Made by a program: the position numbers and the translations under genes. The notes beneath the pieces are model-generated. The model did not search any database. It worked only from the letters and a program-made list of their open reading frames with translations, and was not told the origin of the DNA. Below are positions 53,892 through 61,980 of a stretch of 64,000 bases of DNA, one piece after another (the first letter of the stretch is position 1; each line of letters opens with the position of its first letter). The stretch lies in contig NZ_SMKV01000015.1 of the NCBI RefSeq assembly GCF_004348445.1, positions 62,001 to 126,000 of the forward strand, written 5' to 3'. This DNA is from Saccharopolyspora aridisoli. Its GTDB lineage: Bacteria; Actinomycetota; Actinomycetes; Mycobacteriales; Pseudonocardiaceae.

Positions 53892-53936
53892 GACGAGGGC
53901 GCTCCCTCCTGGCCACAGGGGGTGGGCGCCCTCGTC
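53892..53936 (+). terminator. Terminator of the ask-asd operon
   Basis: Perfect 11-bp stem gacgagggcgc / gcgccctcgtc with a 23-nt loop, 15 bp after the asd stop. There is no T-tract. The sequence from there to 54214 holds no gene I can support. Confidence 0.65.
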
Positions 53937-54214
53937 CGCCCGGAGGAGCGCGTCGACGATCTTGCCCATGTGCCGGTGCGCGGAGGCGAGCGCTCCTGCG
54001 TACTTCGACGTCCCCCGAAGCCGTCGGCGACCGTTCTCGTCGACGGGTGGGTGCGCGGAGATCTCCAACGGCATGGGTTCGTCCATGGCAGAGCGGCCCT
54101 ATGGGCCCGCGGACCGATCTCGACGCGCTGGAGGATCGGGTCGTCGAAGCGGGAGTGATCCTGGGCACCCCGCCTGGGCCGACCGGGTGCCATCCGGGCG
54201 GATAGGTTCGTGGC

Positions 54215-55687
54215 ATGAGCTCTGTCCCGGTCGTTCTGGGTGTCGATCTCGGCACCACTGCCACCAAGGTCGTCGCCGCAGGCACCGATGCGCGGGTGCT
54301 GCACACCACCGAGCGCGGCTATCCGCTGCGCACCGACGAGTCGGGTGAGGCCACCCAGGACGCGTCGGAGGTGCTGCGGGCCGCGGTCGAGGCGCTTTCC
54401 GACTGCGTGATGTGGGCCCGGGAGCAGGGGCACGAGGTCGCCGGGCTGTCGTTCAGCAGCGCGATGCACACCCTTGTCGGGTTGGACTCCCGAGGCGTAC
54501 CCGCCACGCGCGCGTTCAACTGGGCTGACACGCGGGCCGCCGACGTCGCCGCGCGGCTGCGCGCCGAGCCGGAGACGTCCTCGGCGCTGCACCGGGCGAC
54601 CGGAACACCCGTGCACACCCAGTCGGTCATGGTGAAGCTGGCCTGGCTGACCTCGGCCGGAGCCGACATCGGCGAGGTCGAACGCTGGTGCGCGCTCAAG
54701 GACTTCGTGGTCACCGCCTTCACCGGCGAGTTCGTCACCGAGCACTCGCTGAGCTCCGGCAGCGGTCTGCAGGACATGCACTCGCTGACCTGGCACGAAC
54801 CAGCGCTGGAGGTCGCGGGCATCCGCGCCGAGCAGCTGCCGGAACTCCGCGAGCCGACCGCCTCGGTCCCGCTCGCGCCGCAGGTCGCCGAGGCCGTCGG
54901 GCTCCCGGCCGGTTTACCGGTCGTGCTCGGCGGCGGTGACGGGCCACTGGCCAACCTCGGCGTGGGCGCGGTGACCCCCGGTGTGGCGGCGCTGTCGCTG
55001 GGCACCAGCGGCGCTCTGCGGGTGACCCGGGACAAGCCGGGCGTGGACGACCGCTGCCGCACCTTCAGCTACGCGATCGCCGACGGCTTGTGGGTGATCG
55101 GTGGCGCGGTGAGCAATGGCGGCGTTGCCGGCCAGTGGGCCGCGGAGGCGTTCGGCGTGGACGTCGCGGACCTGCTCGAGGAGGCCGCCCAGGTCTCGGC
55201 CGGGGCCGACGGCCTGATGGCCTTGCCGTACCTGCTCGGCGAGCGCGCACCCTGGTGGGAACCGGGCCTGACCGGCGCTTTCCTCGGCCTGCGCCGCTCG
55301 CACGGCCGCGCCGAGATGACCCGCGCCATCATCGAGGGTGTCGCCCAGCAGCTCGCCCTGGTCCGCGACGCGGTCACCGAATCCGGCGCGGAGGTCCGAG
55401 CGGTGCGCGCCACCGGCGGAGGTTTCCGCAGCCGCATCTGGGCCGAGACCATCGCCTCCGCCCTGAACATGGACCTCGACCTCGCCGAAGGCAGCGGAGG
55501 GTCGGGTCTGGGAGCGGTCCTGCTGGCCTGGCGAGCCCTGGGCGAGATCGACTCCCTGGCCCACGCCGCGGAACTGGTCGCCGTCGAATCCGAGATCGCC
55601 CCGGATCCGGCCGCAGCGGACCTCCTGGCCCGCCGCCGACCCCTCATCGACCAACTCCACCACACCCTCCGCGACCTGCCCCTCTGA
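54215..55687 (+). CDS. FGGY-family sugar kinase (gluconokinase-like)
   Basis: 490 aa. 'VVLGVDLGTTATKVVAAGTDARV' is the phosphate loop of the actin-like ATPase fold. 'FSSAMHTLVGLDSRGVPATRAFNWADTRAA' is characteristic of the gluconokinase group of FGGY kinases. 'GGGDGPLANLGVGAV', 'LGTSGALRV' and 'VRATGGGFRSRIWAETIASAL' complete the fold. It phosphorylates gluconate or a related polyol or sugar acid in the cytosol. It stands alone, so the substrate is inferred from motifs only. Confidence 0.88.
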   Translation: MSSVPVVLGVDLGTTATKVVAAGTDARVLHTTERGYPLRTDESGEATQDASEVLRAAVEALSDCVMWAREQGHEVAGLSFSSAMHTLVGLDSRGVPATRAFNWADTRAADVAARLRAEPETSSALHRATGTPVHTQSVMVKLAWLTSAGADIGEVERWCALKDFVVTAFTGEFVTEHSLSSGSGLQDMHSLTWHEPALEVAGIRAEQLPELREPTASVPLAPQVAEAVGLPAGLPVVLGGGDGPLANLGVGAVTPGVAALSLGTSGALRVTRDKPGVDDRCRTFSYAIADGLWVIGGAVSNGGVAGQWAAEAFGVDVADLLEEAAQVSAGADGLMALPYLLGERAPWWEPGLTGAFLGLRRSHGRAEMTRAIIEGVAQQLALVRDAVTESGAEVRAVRATGGGFRSRIWAETIASALNMDLDLAEGSGGSGLGAVLLAWRALGEIDSLAHAAELVAVESEIAPDPAAADLLARRRPLIDQLHHTLRDLPL

Positions 55688-55721
55688 CCCCTGACCCGGC
55701 CGGGCTCCGAGGTTCGCGGGG

Positions 55722-57863
55722 TCAGCCTCGGGAGTGGCGGCCCGAGGGGGTCGGGTCGACGTAGTGGGAGGACTCCTCCTCGGGGTCCGGTTTGGCGTGG
55801 CTGCCGGTGGGCTGGTTGACCGCGGAACGGGTGTGGGACTCGCCCTGCTCCGGCTCGGCCCGGCGCCGGCGCCCCGTGCTGGTGCCCACCTCGCGGAGCG
55901 CTCGGCGCCCGGTCGGGTGGTCGCTCTGCTGCAGGAACTGGGTGGCCGGGGTCTTCCCGGGGGTGTGCGTGCCGCGTGCCGGGGTCGACCACTCGCCCTG
56001 GCGGGCCGGGGCAGCGGCCGGCTCCTGGCGGGCTCGTTCCGCCTCGGCAGCCTGGCGAGCCTGCTCAGCCTCCGCGGCGCGCCTGGCCTGCTCAGCCTCG
56101 GCGGCCTGGCGGGCTCGTTCCGCCTCCGCGGCCTGGCGAGCCTGCTCAGCCTCCGCGGCGCGCCTGGCCTGCTCAGCCTCGGCCGCTTGGCGGGCTCGTT
56201 CCGCCTCCGCGGCCTGGCGAGCCTGCTCAGCCTCCGCGGCGCGCCTGGCCTGCTCAGCCTCGGCCGCTTGGCGGGCCTGCTCAGCTTGGGCCTGGGCCTG
56301 GGCCTGGGCCTGGGCTTGGGCCTGGGCTTGGGCTTGGGCTTGGGCCTGGGCGGCACGGGCTTGTTGCTGGGCTTGGGCCTGGGCGGCCTGCTGCGGATTC
56401 CCCTGGTTCTGGATCTGGTGCAGGATCACGCGTTCCGCGCTGCGCAAGACGCAGCGGACGGCATCGCGGTGAGCGCGGTCGAGCATCGGGTTGACGGCCT
56501 GCTCGCGCCAGCGGGAGAGCGTGGCGGTGGCCTCGTCGGCGACCTCGGTGATCGCCGCCGTCTCGTCCAGGCCGAGCCGTGCGTGCGGTGAGTGCCCGGA
56601 AGCGCCGAGCAGCCGCTTGGCCTCGGCTTGCAACGGGCGGGCGAACCGGATCTGCCCGGAGTCCAACGCTGACAGGGTGCGCAGCTCGTTCCACTCGTGG
56701 GCGTTGGTGAGGACCCGCTCGAACTCGCCGAGCAGCTGCTGCACTCCGGGGCGCGGGTTGGCGCGGAGCACCATGTCCACCGCCAGCAGCGCGGACCGGG
56801 CGCGCAGCGCGTCCTGGCGCTCCACGAACTGCGAGCGCAGCGTCTCCTGCAGGGTCGCGAGCCCACTGGTCTCCAGCAGCTCCTGCTGCAGCTGCTCGGC
56901 AGTGCTGACCCCACCGCGCAGCAGGTCCAGCGAGCGCGCGATGCCGTAGTGGCCGTAGCGCTCCAGCAGCCGCTGCCGGATCTCCGACGGCACGGCCTCC
57001 AAGCCCGCCTTGACGAACCGCTCCGCCGACAGCAGCAGCGTGTCCCGGTCGGTGTCGGACAACCGCGCCAGGTAGGCGAGGATCTTGAAGTCGTCCTCGG
57101 TCATCGTCGACGACGCCTGCCCGAGCAGCCCCACGACCGGGATGAAGTGCTGGGCGAACGCGCTCAGCGTCGGGTCGGCGCGGTAGCGATCGGCGATTCG
57201 CCCGGCGGCGGCCAGCGCGTCGGTGCCGCCGTCGCCGGTCTCGTCGGCGCGGGAGAACGCGACGATGGTGTTGATCGGCACGCAGCGCGCGGTCTGCAGC
57301 TCGTTGACCGACTGCAGGAACTGCAGGTCGGTCTGGCGCGGGTAGCGGGTCAGGTACAGCACCGCGTCGGACTCGGAGAGGATCTGCGCGAGCGCGGAGC
57401 GGCCGGTCTCCTGCACGGCCGCGGAGGCCACGCCGGGCGTCTCGATCAGCGTGATGGCTTGCAGGCCCGGTGTCGGGGATTCGATGACCAGCCGGGAGAC
57501 CTCGTCCGGACGCCAGTGCTGCAGGTCCCTGATCGTCGCCGAGTCCAATGTGGACACCGGAACGTTCTGCACCGCGCCGTGCGGGGTGTGCACCAGGATC
57601 TTCGGTTCCGGTCCGTACTGGTAGAACGTCGTGACCTGGGTGCGCTCCTCGGCGTCGGTGGGCGCCAGGTCGGTCCCGATCAACGCGTTGATCAGCGTCG
57701 ACTTGCCCGACTTCACCCGCCCGCTGACCGCGATCCGCAGGGGTTGGTCGAGCCGTTCCAGGCGGTCGCGCAGCCACGTGGACGTGCGCGGATCGTCGCG
57801 GTAGAACGTCATCGTCCGCATCAGCAGGCCCTTGGCCCGCTCCAGCAGTGCTTCGGTGCTCAT
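55722..57863 (-). CDS. Dynamin-like GTPase with repetitive coiled-coil tail (IniC-like)
   Basis: 713 aa. GTPase domain: P-loop GRVKSGKS (48-55), switch Thr in 'TQVTTF', G3 as ETPGV (141-145, Glu for the usual Asp), and FSRADE (203-208) as a G4-like motif. A helical stalk runs to about residue 525 without membrane segments, as in mycobacterial IniC. Then come an Ala-Gln dipeptide tract and three copies of a 27-residue 'EQARRAAEA'-based coiled coil, ending in a disordered tail (about 610-713). The ATG overlaps the upstream dynamin gene by 4 nt. The pair probably forms a hetero-oligomer remodelling or repairing membrane. Confidence 0.88.
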   Translation of the reverse strand: MSTEALLERAKGLLMRTMTFYRDDPRTSTWLRDRLERLDQPLRIAVSGRVKSGKSTLINALIGTDLAPTDAEERTQVTTFYQYGPEPKILVHTPHGAVQNVPVSTLDSATIRDLQHWRPDEVSRLVIESPTPGLQAITLIETPGVASAAVQETGRSALAQILSESDAVLYLTRYPRQTDLQFLQSVNELQTARCVPINTIVAFSRADETGDGGTDALAAAGRIADRYRADPTLSAFAQHFIPVVGLLGQASSTMTEDDFKILAYLARLSDTDRDTLLLSAERFVKAGLEAVPSEIRQRLLERYGHYGIARSLDLLRGGVSTAEQLQQELLETSGLATLQETLRSQFVERQDALRARSALLAVDMVLRANPRPGVQQLLGEFERVLTNAHEWNELRTLSALDSGQIRFARPLQAEAKRLLGASGHSPHARLGLDETAAITEVADEATATLSRWREQAVNPMLDRAHRDAVRCVLRSAERVILHQIQNQGNPQQAAQAQAQQQARAAQAQAQAQAQAQAQAQAQAQAQAEQARQAAEAEQARRAAEAEQARQAAEAERARQAAEAEQARRAAEAEQARQAAEAERARQAAEAEQARRAAEAEQARQAAEAERARQEPAAAPARQGEWSTPARGTHTPGKTPATQFLQQSDHPTGRRALREVGTSTGRRRRAEPEQGESHTRSAVNQPTGSHAKPDPEEESSHYVDPTPSGRHSRG
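55998..56280 (-). repeat. 81-bp tandem repeats encoding a coiled coil
   Basis: Three near-identical 81-bp units (27 residues, each three 9-mers of EQARRAAEA, EQARQAAEA and ERARQAAEA type), plus partial copies at the ends. They encode a highly charged helical rod in the tail of the IniC-like GTPase. Copy number is likely variable. Confidence 0.75.
56286..56351 (-). repeat. Hexanucleotide repeat (Ala-Gln tract)
   Basis: About 11 copies of ttgggc/ctgggc encode (Ala-Gln)n between the GTPase stalk and the coiled-coil repeats. Slippage would change length by 6 bp without a frameshift. Confidence 0.8.
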
Positions 57864-59680
57864 GCGGCGGTGATCCGGTTCTGCGTGAGCTGGGTGACCC
57901 GCCGGCGAAGCACGGTGATCTCCTCGAGCTTCTGCTTGATCTCCCGCGCCCGCTGGTCGCGGTCCACCGCGCTGCGCTCCGCGGAGCGCTTGATCGCCTG
58001 GATGGACTGGCTGATCTCCATCTGGGCGTCCTCGGTGATCCGGGTGAAGTGCTTGTGCAGCGCCTTGTGGATCGCGCGGATGGTGTCCTTCGAGTCCTTG
58101 TTGACCTGGAAGATCACCTGCTCGATGTGCCGCTGCACGTTGCTCTTGGCCTCGGTCTGGCGGCGGCGCAGCCGCATGTCCTTCTCTTCCTTGAGGCTCT
58201 TGGTGCCCAGCAGCACACCGGCCGAGATCGACACGACGTTCATCAGCGGCAGCCCGGCCATCGTGGTGATCAGGCCGAACATCAGCACGCCGCCGTAGGA
58301 GCCGCGCAGACCGGTGAGGACCTGGTCGAAGTTCTTGTAGTCGGCGCCGGTCGGCAGCTTCGGGCCGGGGACATCGTCGAGCGGGTCCGGCGCCAGCACC
58401 GGGTTCAGCTCGGGCGGGCGGCTCAGCTGCTGCGGCGGCAGCTGCTCGGCGACCATCTCGGCGAGGCGCTGCTGGCGCTGCTCCAGCCAGCCGAAGGTCT
58501 CGCTGATCGCATCGGTGAGCCGGGCCTGCATCCACCGGATGAAGTCGTCCCAGATCATCAGCGGGTCTGCGACCTCGAAGATCTCGTTGACCTCGTGCAG
58601 CACCGCCCAGGTGCGCTCCCGGAAGTCGTACTCGATGTCGGTGAACAGCTCGGAGATGCCGTCGTTGAGCGTCTTCTGCCAGTGCTGCGAGATGCGGCGC
58701 AGGTCCTCGGCCCGGCGCTGCGCGGTCTCCAGCTCGACCAGCGTTTCGGCGGCGGTGCGCGGGTTCTGCGCGGCGAGCTCCGCGCGCAGCGAGTCGTTGA
58801 TCTGGGTCAGCGCCTCGGATACGTTGTGCGCCACCAGCCTTCGCGTGAACTGCTCGTGCTGGCCCGCGAGTTCGGTCTGCAGGAACTCCAGCAGCTGCGG
58901 GAATCCCGACTCCGCGTTGAGGTTGGTGTTGCGCGACTGCATGGCGCGCATCCGGATGTCGGCCGAGACCGGGAACAGCTTCGCCGAGACGCCCGCGTTG
59001 CTCAGGTGCTTCCGGTTGACCTCCAGGACCTTCCGCCAGTGCGGGGTCCGGTCGATCTTGGGCATCACGAGCGCGATGTTCGGGCACAGCGCGGTGGCCT
59101 GCTTGAGGAACGCGAGCTCGTTGGTGGTCAGTTCCTGTGTCGAATCGGACACCATCAGCAGCGCGTCGGCTTCGGCGACCACGGAGAGTGTCGTGCTGGT
59201 GAGGAAAGATGAGACGCTTCCCACACCGGGGGTGTCCATCAGCGCCAGACCGTTCTGCAGCACCGCTCGTGGGATGCCGATCTCACCTCGGGTCACCGGA
59301 CGGCCGTTCGCGACGGCGCGTTCCATGTGCTCTTGGACCTGGTCGATCGGCACCGGTGTGCGGTCGAGCGCGACCGGTCCGCGCGCGGGTTCCTGCTCGA
59401 TCAGCAGCGCGGTGGGCTCGTCGGCGTAGCGCACCAGTGTCGGCACGGTCGTGGTGACGTCGTCACCTGACGGGCACACGGGCGCGTTCACGATGGCGTT
59501 GACCAGCGCGGACTTTCCCTGCTTCGACTCTCCGACGACCAGCACGAGCTGGGTCGGGTCGAGGACTCTTGTTCTGATTTGGCGCAGGCGGCCATGCAGA
59601 TCGGCGCGCTGCTGCTCGGCGCACTCGGCAGTAGCGCGATCGATCAGTTCCACCAACGCTGTCTCGATCACGGCGGCCAT
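57860..59680 (-). CDS. Dynamin-like GTPase with membrane hairpin (IniA-like)
   Basis: 606 aa. P-loop GESKQGKS (50-57), switch Thr77-79 (VTTT), G3 DTPGVG (149-154), G4 as PKID (207-210). A helical stalk (about 270-445) leads to a hydrophobic hairpin at 464-492 (MFGLITTMAGLPLMNVVSISAG), then a C-terminal helix bundle. This organisation matches mycobacterial IniA, a bacterial dynamin that binds and fuses membranes. It lies immediately upstream of and overlaps the second GTPase gene. A terminator separates it from the IniB-like gene, so a promoter probably lies at 59681-59786. Confidence 0.9.
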   Translation of the reverse strand: MAAVIETALVELIDRATAECAEQQRADLHGRLRQIRTRVLDPTQLVLVVGESKQGKSALVNAIVNAPVCPSGDDVTTTVPTLVRYADEPTALLIEQEPARGPVALDRTPVPIDQVQEHMERAVANGRPVTRGEIGIPRAVLQNGLALMDTPGVGSVSSFLTSTTLSVVAEADALLMVSDSTQELTTNELAFLKQATALCPNIALVMPKIDRTPHWRKVLEVNRKHLSNAGVSAKLFPVSADIRMRAMQSRNTNLNAESGFPQLLEFLQTELAGQHEQFTRRLVAHNVSEALTQINDSLRAELAAQNPRTAAETLVELETAQRRAEDLRRISQHWQKTLNDGISELFTDIEYDFRERTWAVLHEVNEIFEVADPLMIWDDFIRWMQARLTDAISETFGWLEQRQQRLAEMVAEQLPPQQLSRPPELNPVLAPDPLDDVPGPKLPTGADYKNFDQVLTGLRGSYGGVLMFGLITTMAGLPLMNVVSISAGVLLGTKSLKEEKDMRLRRRQTEAKSNVQRHIEQVIFQVNKDSKDTIRAIHKALHKHFTRITEDAQMEISQSIQAIKRSAERSAVDRDQRAREIKQKLEEITVLRRRVTQLTQNRITAA

Positions 59681-59786
59681 TGTGTCGTGCCGCGGCGGTT
59701 AGAGAAACCCAATCGGTTGAACTCACATCGCTAACGCGCACGCGCCGTGTTGGTGAGGCACGCGGAATTTACGGAATGTGAAAAAT

Positions 59787-59817
59787 GCCGGGATCCACTC
59801 AGGGAGCGGATCCCGGC
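59787..59817 (-). terminator. Intrinsic terminator between iniB-like and dynamin genes
   Basis: Perfect 10-bp stem gccgggatcc / ggatcccggc with an 11-nt loop. On the minus strand it is followed by ATTTTTC. It lies 29 bp after the IniB-like stop. Confidence 0.85.
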
Positions 59818-59845
59818 ACCTTCAAAGCTCAGTCGCGGAGAGCGA

Positions 59846-61681
59846 TCAGAGCAGGCCGTCCAGCGGCAGCGCGTCCGTGGCGGTGTTGGTCAGGTCCTCC
59901 ACCGGCTCGCCGACGATCGGACCCGCGACCGGCAGGTCGCTCGGTGCCGGCAGGTGCGAGACCACGTCGCCGACCGGGGCCAGCGGAGCGGCGTCCAGCG
60001 GCAGCGCCGAGGTGACGTCCTCGACCGGCAGCGCGTCGGTGGGCAGCGCGGAGGTCAGGTCGTCGACCGGCAGCGCGGAGACGTCGCCACCGGCAACGGT
60101 GTCGGTCACGGAGCTGGCGAGGTCGCCGGCGACCGGGACGTTGGCAACGGCGTCGGTGACCGTGCCGGTGACGTCGCCGATGGCCTCCGGGCCGACCGGG
60201 ACGTTGTTGACCAGGCTGCCGCTAACGGCGGCACCGCCGGCCACGTCGCCCACGACCGGGACGTTGCTCAGCGCGCCGGTGGCGGTGTCGGCGACCTCGC
60301 CGGCGACCGGAACGTTGGAGACGGCACCGGTGACGTCACCCGAGGTCACGTCGCCCAGGGCGTCGCCCACGACCGGCACGTTCGCGCCGGCGTCGGTCAG
60401 CGTGCCGGCCACACCGGTCACGTCGCCCGAGGTCACGTCGCCGACGACGTCACCCACGACCGGCACGGAGCCGACGGTGCTGGTGGCGGTGGAGGCGATG
60501 TCGCCCACGACCGGGACGCCGGCCACGACGCCCAGCGGGCCGCTCTCGGCGGCGCCCGTGACGGAACCGGCCAGGTCGCCCACGACCGGGACACCAGCGG
60601 CAGCGCCGGCCAGGTCGCCCACGACCGGCAGGCCGGCGGCGTTGTCGCTCAGGTTCCCGGCGATGCCGGTCACGTCGCCCGAGGTGACCGAGCCGACGAC
60701 GTCGCCGACGACCGGGGCCTCGGAAACGGTGGAGGTCAGGTCACCGGCAACGCCGGTGATGTCGCCCGAGGTCACGTTGCCGACGACGTCGCCCACGACG
60801 GGGGCCTCGGAAACGGTGGAGGTCAGGTCACCGGCAACGCCGGTGATGTCGCCCGAGGTCACGTCGCCGACGACGTCGCCCACGACCGGGGCGTCGCCCA
60901 CGACCTGGGTGGCGTTGGCGGCCACGTCGCCCACGACCGGGGCGTTGGTGACCACGTCGGTGACGTTGCCCGAGGCCACGTCGCCGACCACGTTGGTGAC
61001 GTCGCCGTGCACCAGCGAACCGGTGACCGACGCGACGTCCAGCGAGCTGTCGAACATGTGGGTGGCGGTGCTGGTGACCGAACCGACGGTGGAGGACAGG
61101 TCGAGGTTGTCACCGATGTTGACGTCGTTGCCCGACAGGACCTGGTTGCCCGAGAGCACGTCGTGCACGTTGACGACGTTGTGCGAGTCGACGTCGGTGT
61201 GCTCGATGTCGATGTTGGTGTCGCCGTTCTGCGCCGGGGCGGGGGCAGGCATCTGGGCGTCGACGTCGCCGCCGGGGCCGAAGTCGTCAGAGGGGGTGTT
61301 CTGCAGCATGCTGAGTTCTTCCTGCTCGTGTGGATGTGCGGGATGCAGTTCGCTGATTACGACATGCTGGTTGCTCGCGGCGAACTTCTCGACGCTGCTC
61401 GAAAGCGAGCGGTCGTGCGCGTTGACCACCTCGACCGGCGCGTAGTCGAGGACCAGCGACGTGGCTTGAAGCACGTCTGTCGCGCTCATTTCCCCGAGTC
61501 CGACCTGATCCAACGTGGCTTGCGGATCAGCGTCGAAGGCCGACCGTGCGGCCGGATCGCTGACGAGGCGCGTGAGGAACTCGTGCAGCGTCGGTTCCGC
61601 GGACAGGCCGGAGTTGGAGTGCGTCCCGGGGTCGGAGGTGGGGGACTCGGCCTGACCAGAGGGGTGCTGAGGGTTCGCCAT
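59846..61681 (-). CDS. IniB-like repetitive acidic protein
   Basis: 611 aa. The N-terminal domain (about residues 30-85: 'LHEFLTRLVSDPAARSAFDADPQATLDQVGL...DVLQATSLVLDYAPV') matches in spacing the N-terminus of mycobacterial IniB, where a similar short helical domain precedes a low-complexity repeat. Here the remaining 450 residues are built from V-V-G-D, V-T-S-G-D and P-V-V-G-D-V units, predicting a regular beta-solenoid or flexible acidic rod. No Sec signal or lipobox is seen. The ATG follows GGGAGG. Its position next to two IniA/IniC-like dynamins supports the identification. Confidence 0.75.
   Translation of the reverse strand: MANPQHPSGQAESPTSDPGTHSNSGLSAEPTLHEFLTRLVSDPAARSAFDADPQATLDQVGLGEMSATDVLQATSLVLDYAPVEVVNAHDRSLSSSVEKFAASNQHVVISELHPAHPHEQEELSMLQNTPSDDFGPGGDVDAQMPAPAPAQNGDTNIDIEHTDVDSHNVVNVHDVLSGNQVLSGNDVNIGDNLDLSSTVGSVTSTATHMFDSSLDVASVTGSLVHGDVTNVVGDVASGNVTDVVTNAPVVGDVAANATQVVGDAPVVGDVVGDVTSGDITGVAGDLTSTVSEAPVVGDVVGNVTSGDITGVAGDLTSTVSEAPVVGDVVGSVTSGDVTGIAGNLSDNAAGLPVVGDLAGAAAGVPVVGDLAGSVTGAAESGPLGVVAGVPVVGDIASTATSTVGSVPVVGDVVGDVTSGDVTGVAGTLTDAGANVPVVGDALGDVTSGDVTGAVSNVPVAGEVADTATGALSNVPVVGDVAGGAAVSGSLVNNVPVGPEAIGDVTGTVTDAVANVPVAGDLASSVTDTVAGGDVSALPVDDLTSALPTDALPVEDVTSALPLDAAPLAPVGDVVSHLPAPSDLPVAGPIVGEPVEDLTNTATDALPLDGLL
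60630..60890 (-). repeat. 87-bp tandem repeats in the iniB-like gene
   Basis: Three units; the segments 60717-60776 and 60804-60863 are identical, offset by exactly 87 bp. They encode a 29-residue unit with V-V-G-D-V-V-G-D-V-T-S-G-D. More diverged units continue to about 60130. Confidence 0.8.
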
Positions 61682-61980
61682 CGTCGGACCTCCCGATGCT
61701 CAGCGGTACTCGGCTAGGTGGACCGAGTGAGGTCGTGCCGTTCCCTCACTCCTGTGTTGATCACAGTAGGGGCGGCGAACCCCCCAGCCATCGGGTACGA
61801 CTCCTAGTCATCGAGATCTCTATTAGGGGATTGATTAGGTAGGCCGTTGGGGGGTGGCTAGGGGAGTCCCGAACCGCTCCGTAATCGAATGCCGCTAAAT
61901 TGTGGACACCCCGCCCGCGCGCAAGACCCTCGATCGGGGAACCTGGCAGGACACGCGAGTCGGTGACACGAAGGGATTGC
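61682..61980. promoter_or_regulatory. Divergent control region, iniB-like / Hsp70-like
   Basis: 299 bp shared by two divergent genes, with an AT-rich stretch (61795-61842) in otherwise GC-rich DNA. It contains two attagg direct repeats 12 bp apart (61822 and 61834) and an imperfect dyad CTCCTA (61801) / TAGGGG (61824). These are candidate binding sites for the STAND/LuxR-type regulator encoded at 63458 (inference). Confidence 0.5.

Noticed and set aside
53922-54158. Small + strand frame between asd and the sugar kinase
   Set aside because: No ribosome site, it overlaps the asd terminator hairpin, and it has ordinary shadow composition.
60130-61080. Regular repeats that could suggest a CRISPR array
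   Set aside because: The repeats are contiguous coding units with no unique spacers, keep one reading frame, and no cas genes are nearby.
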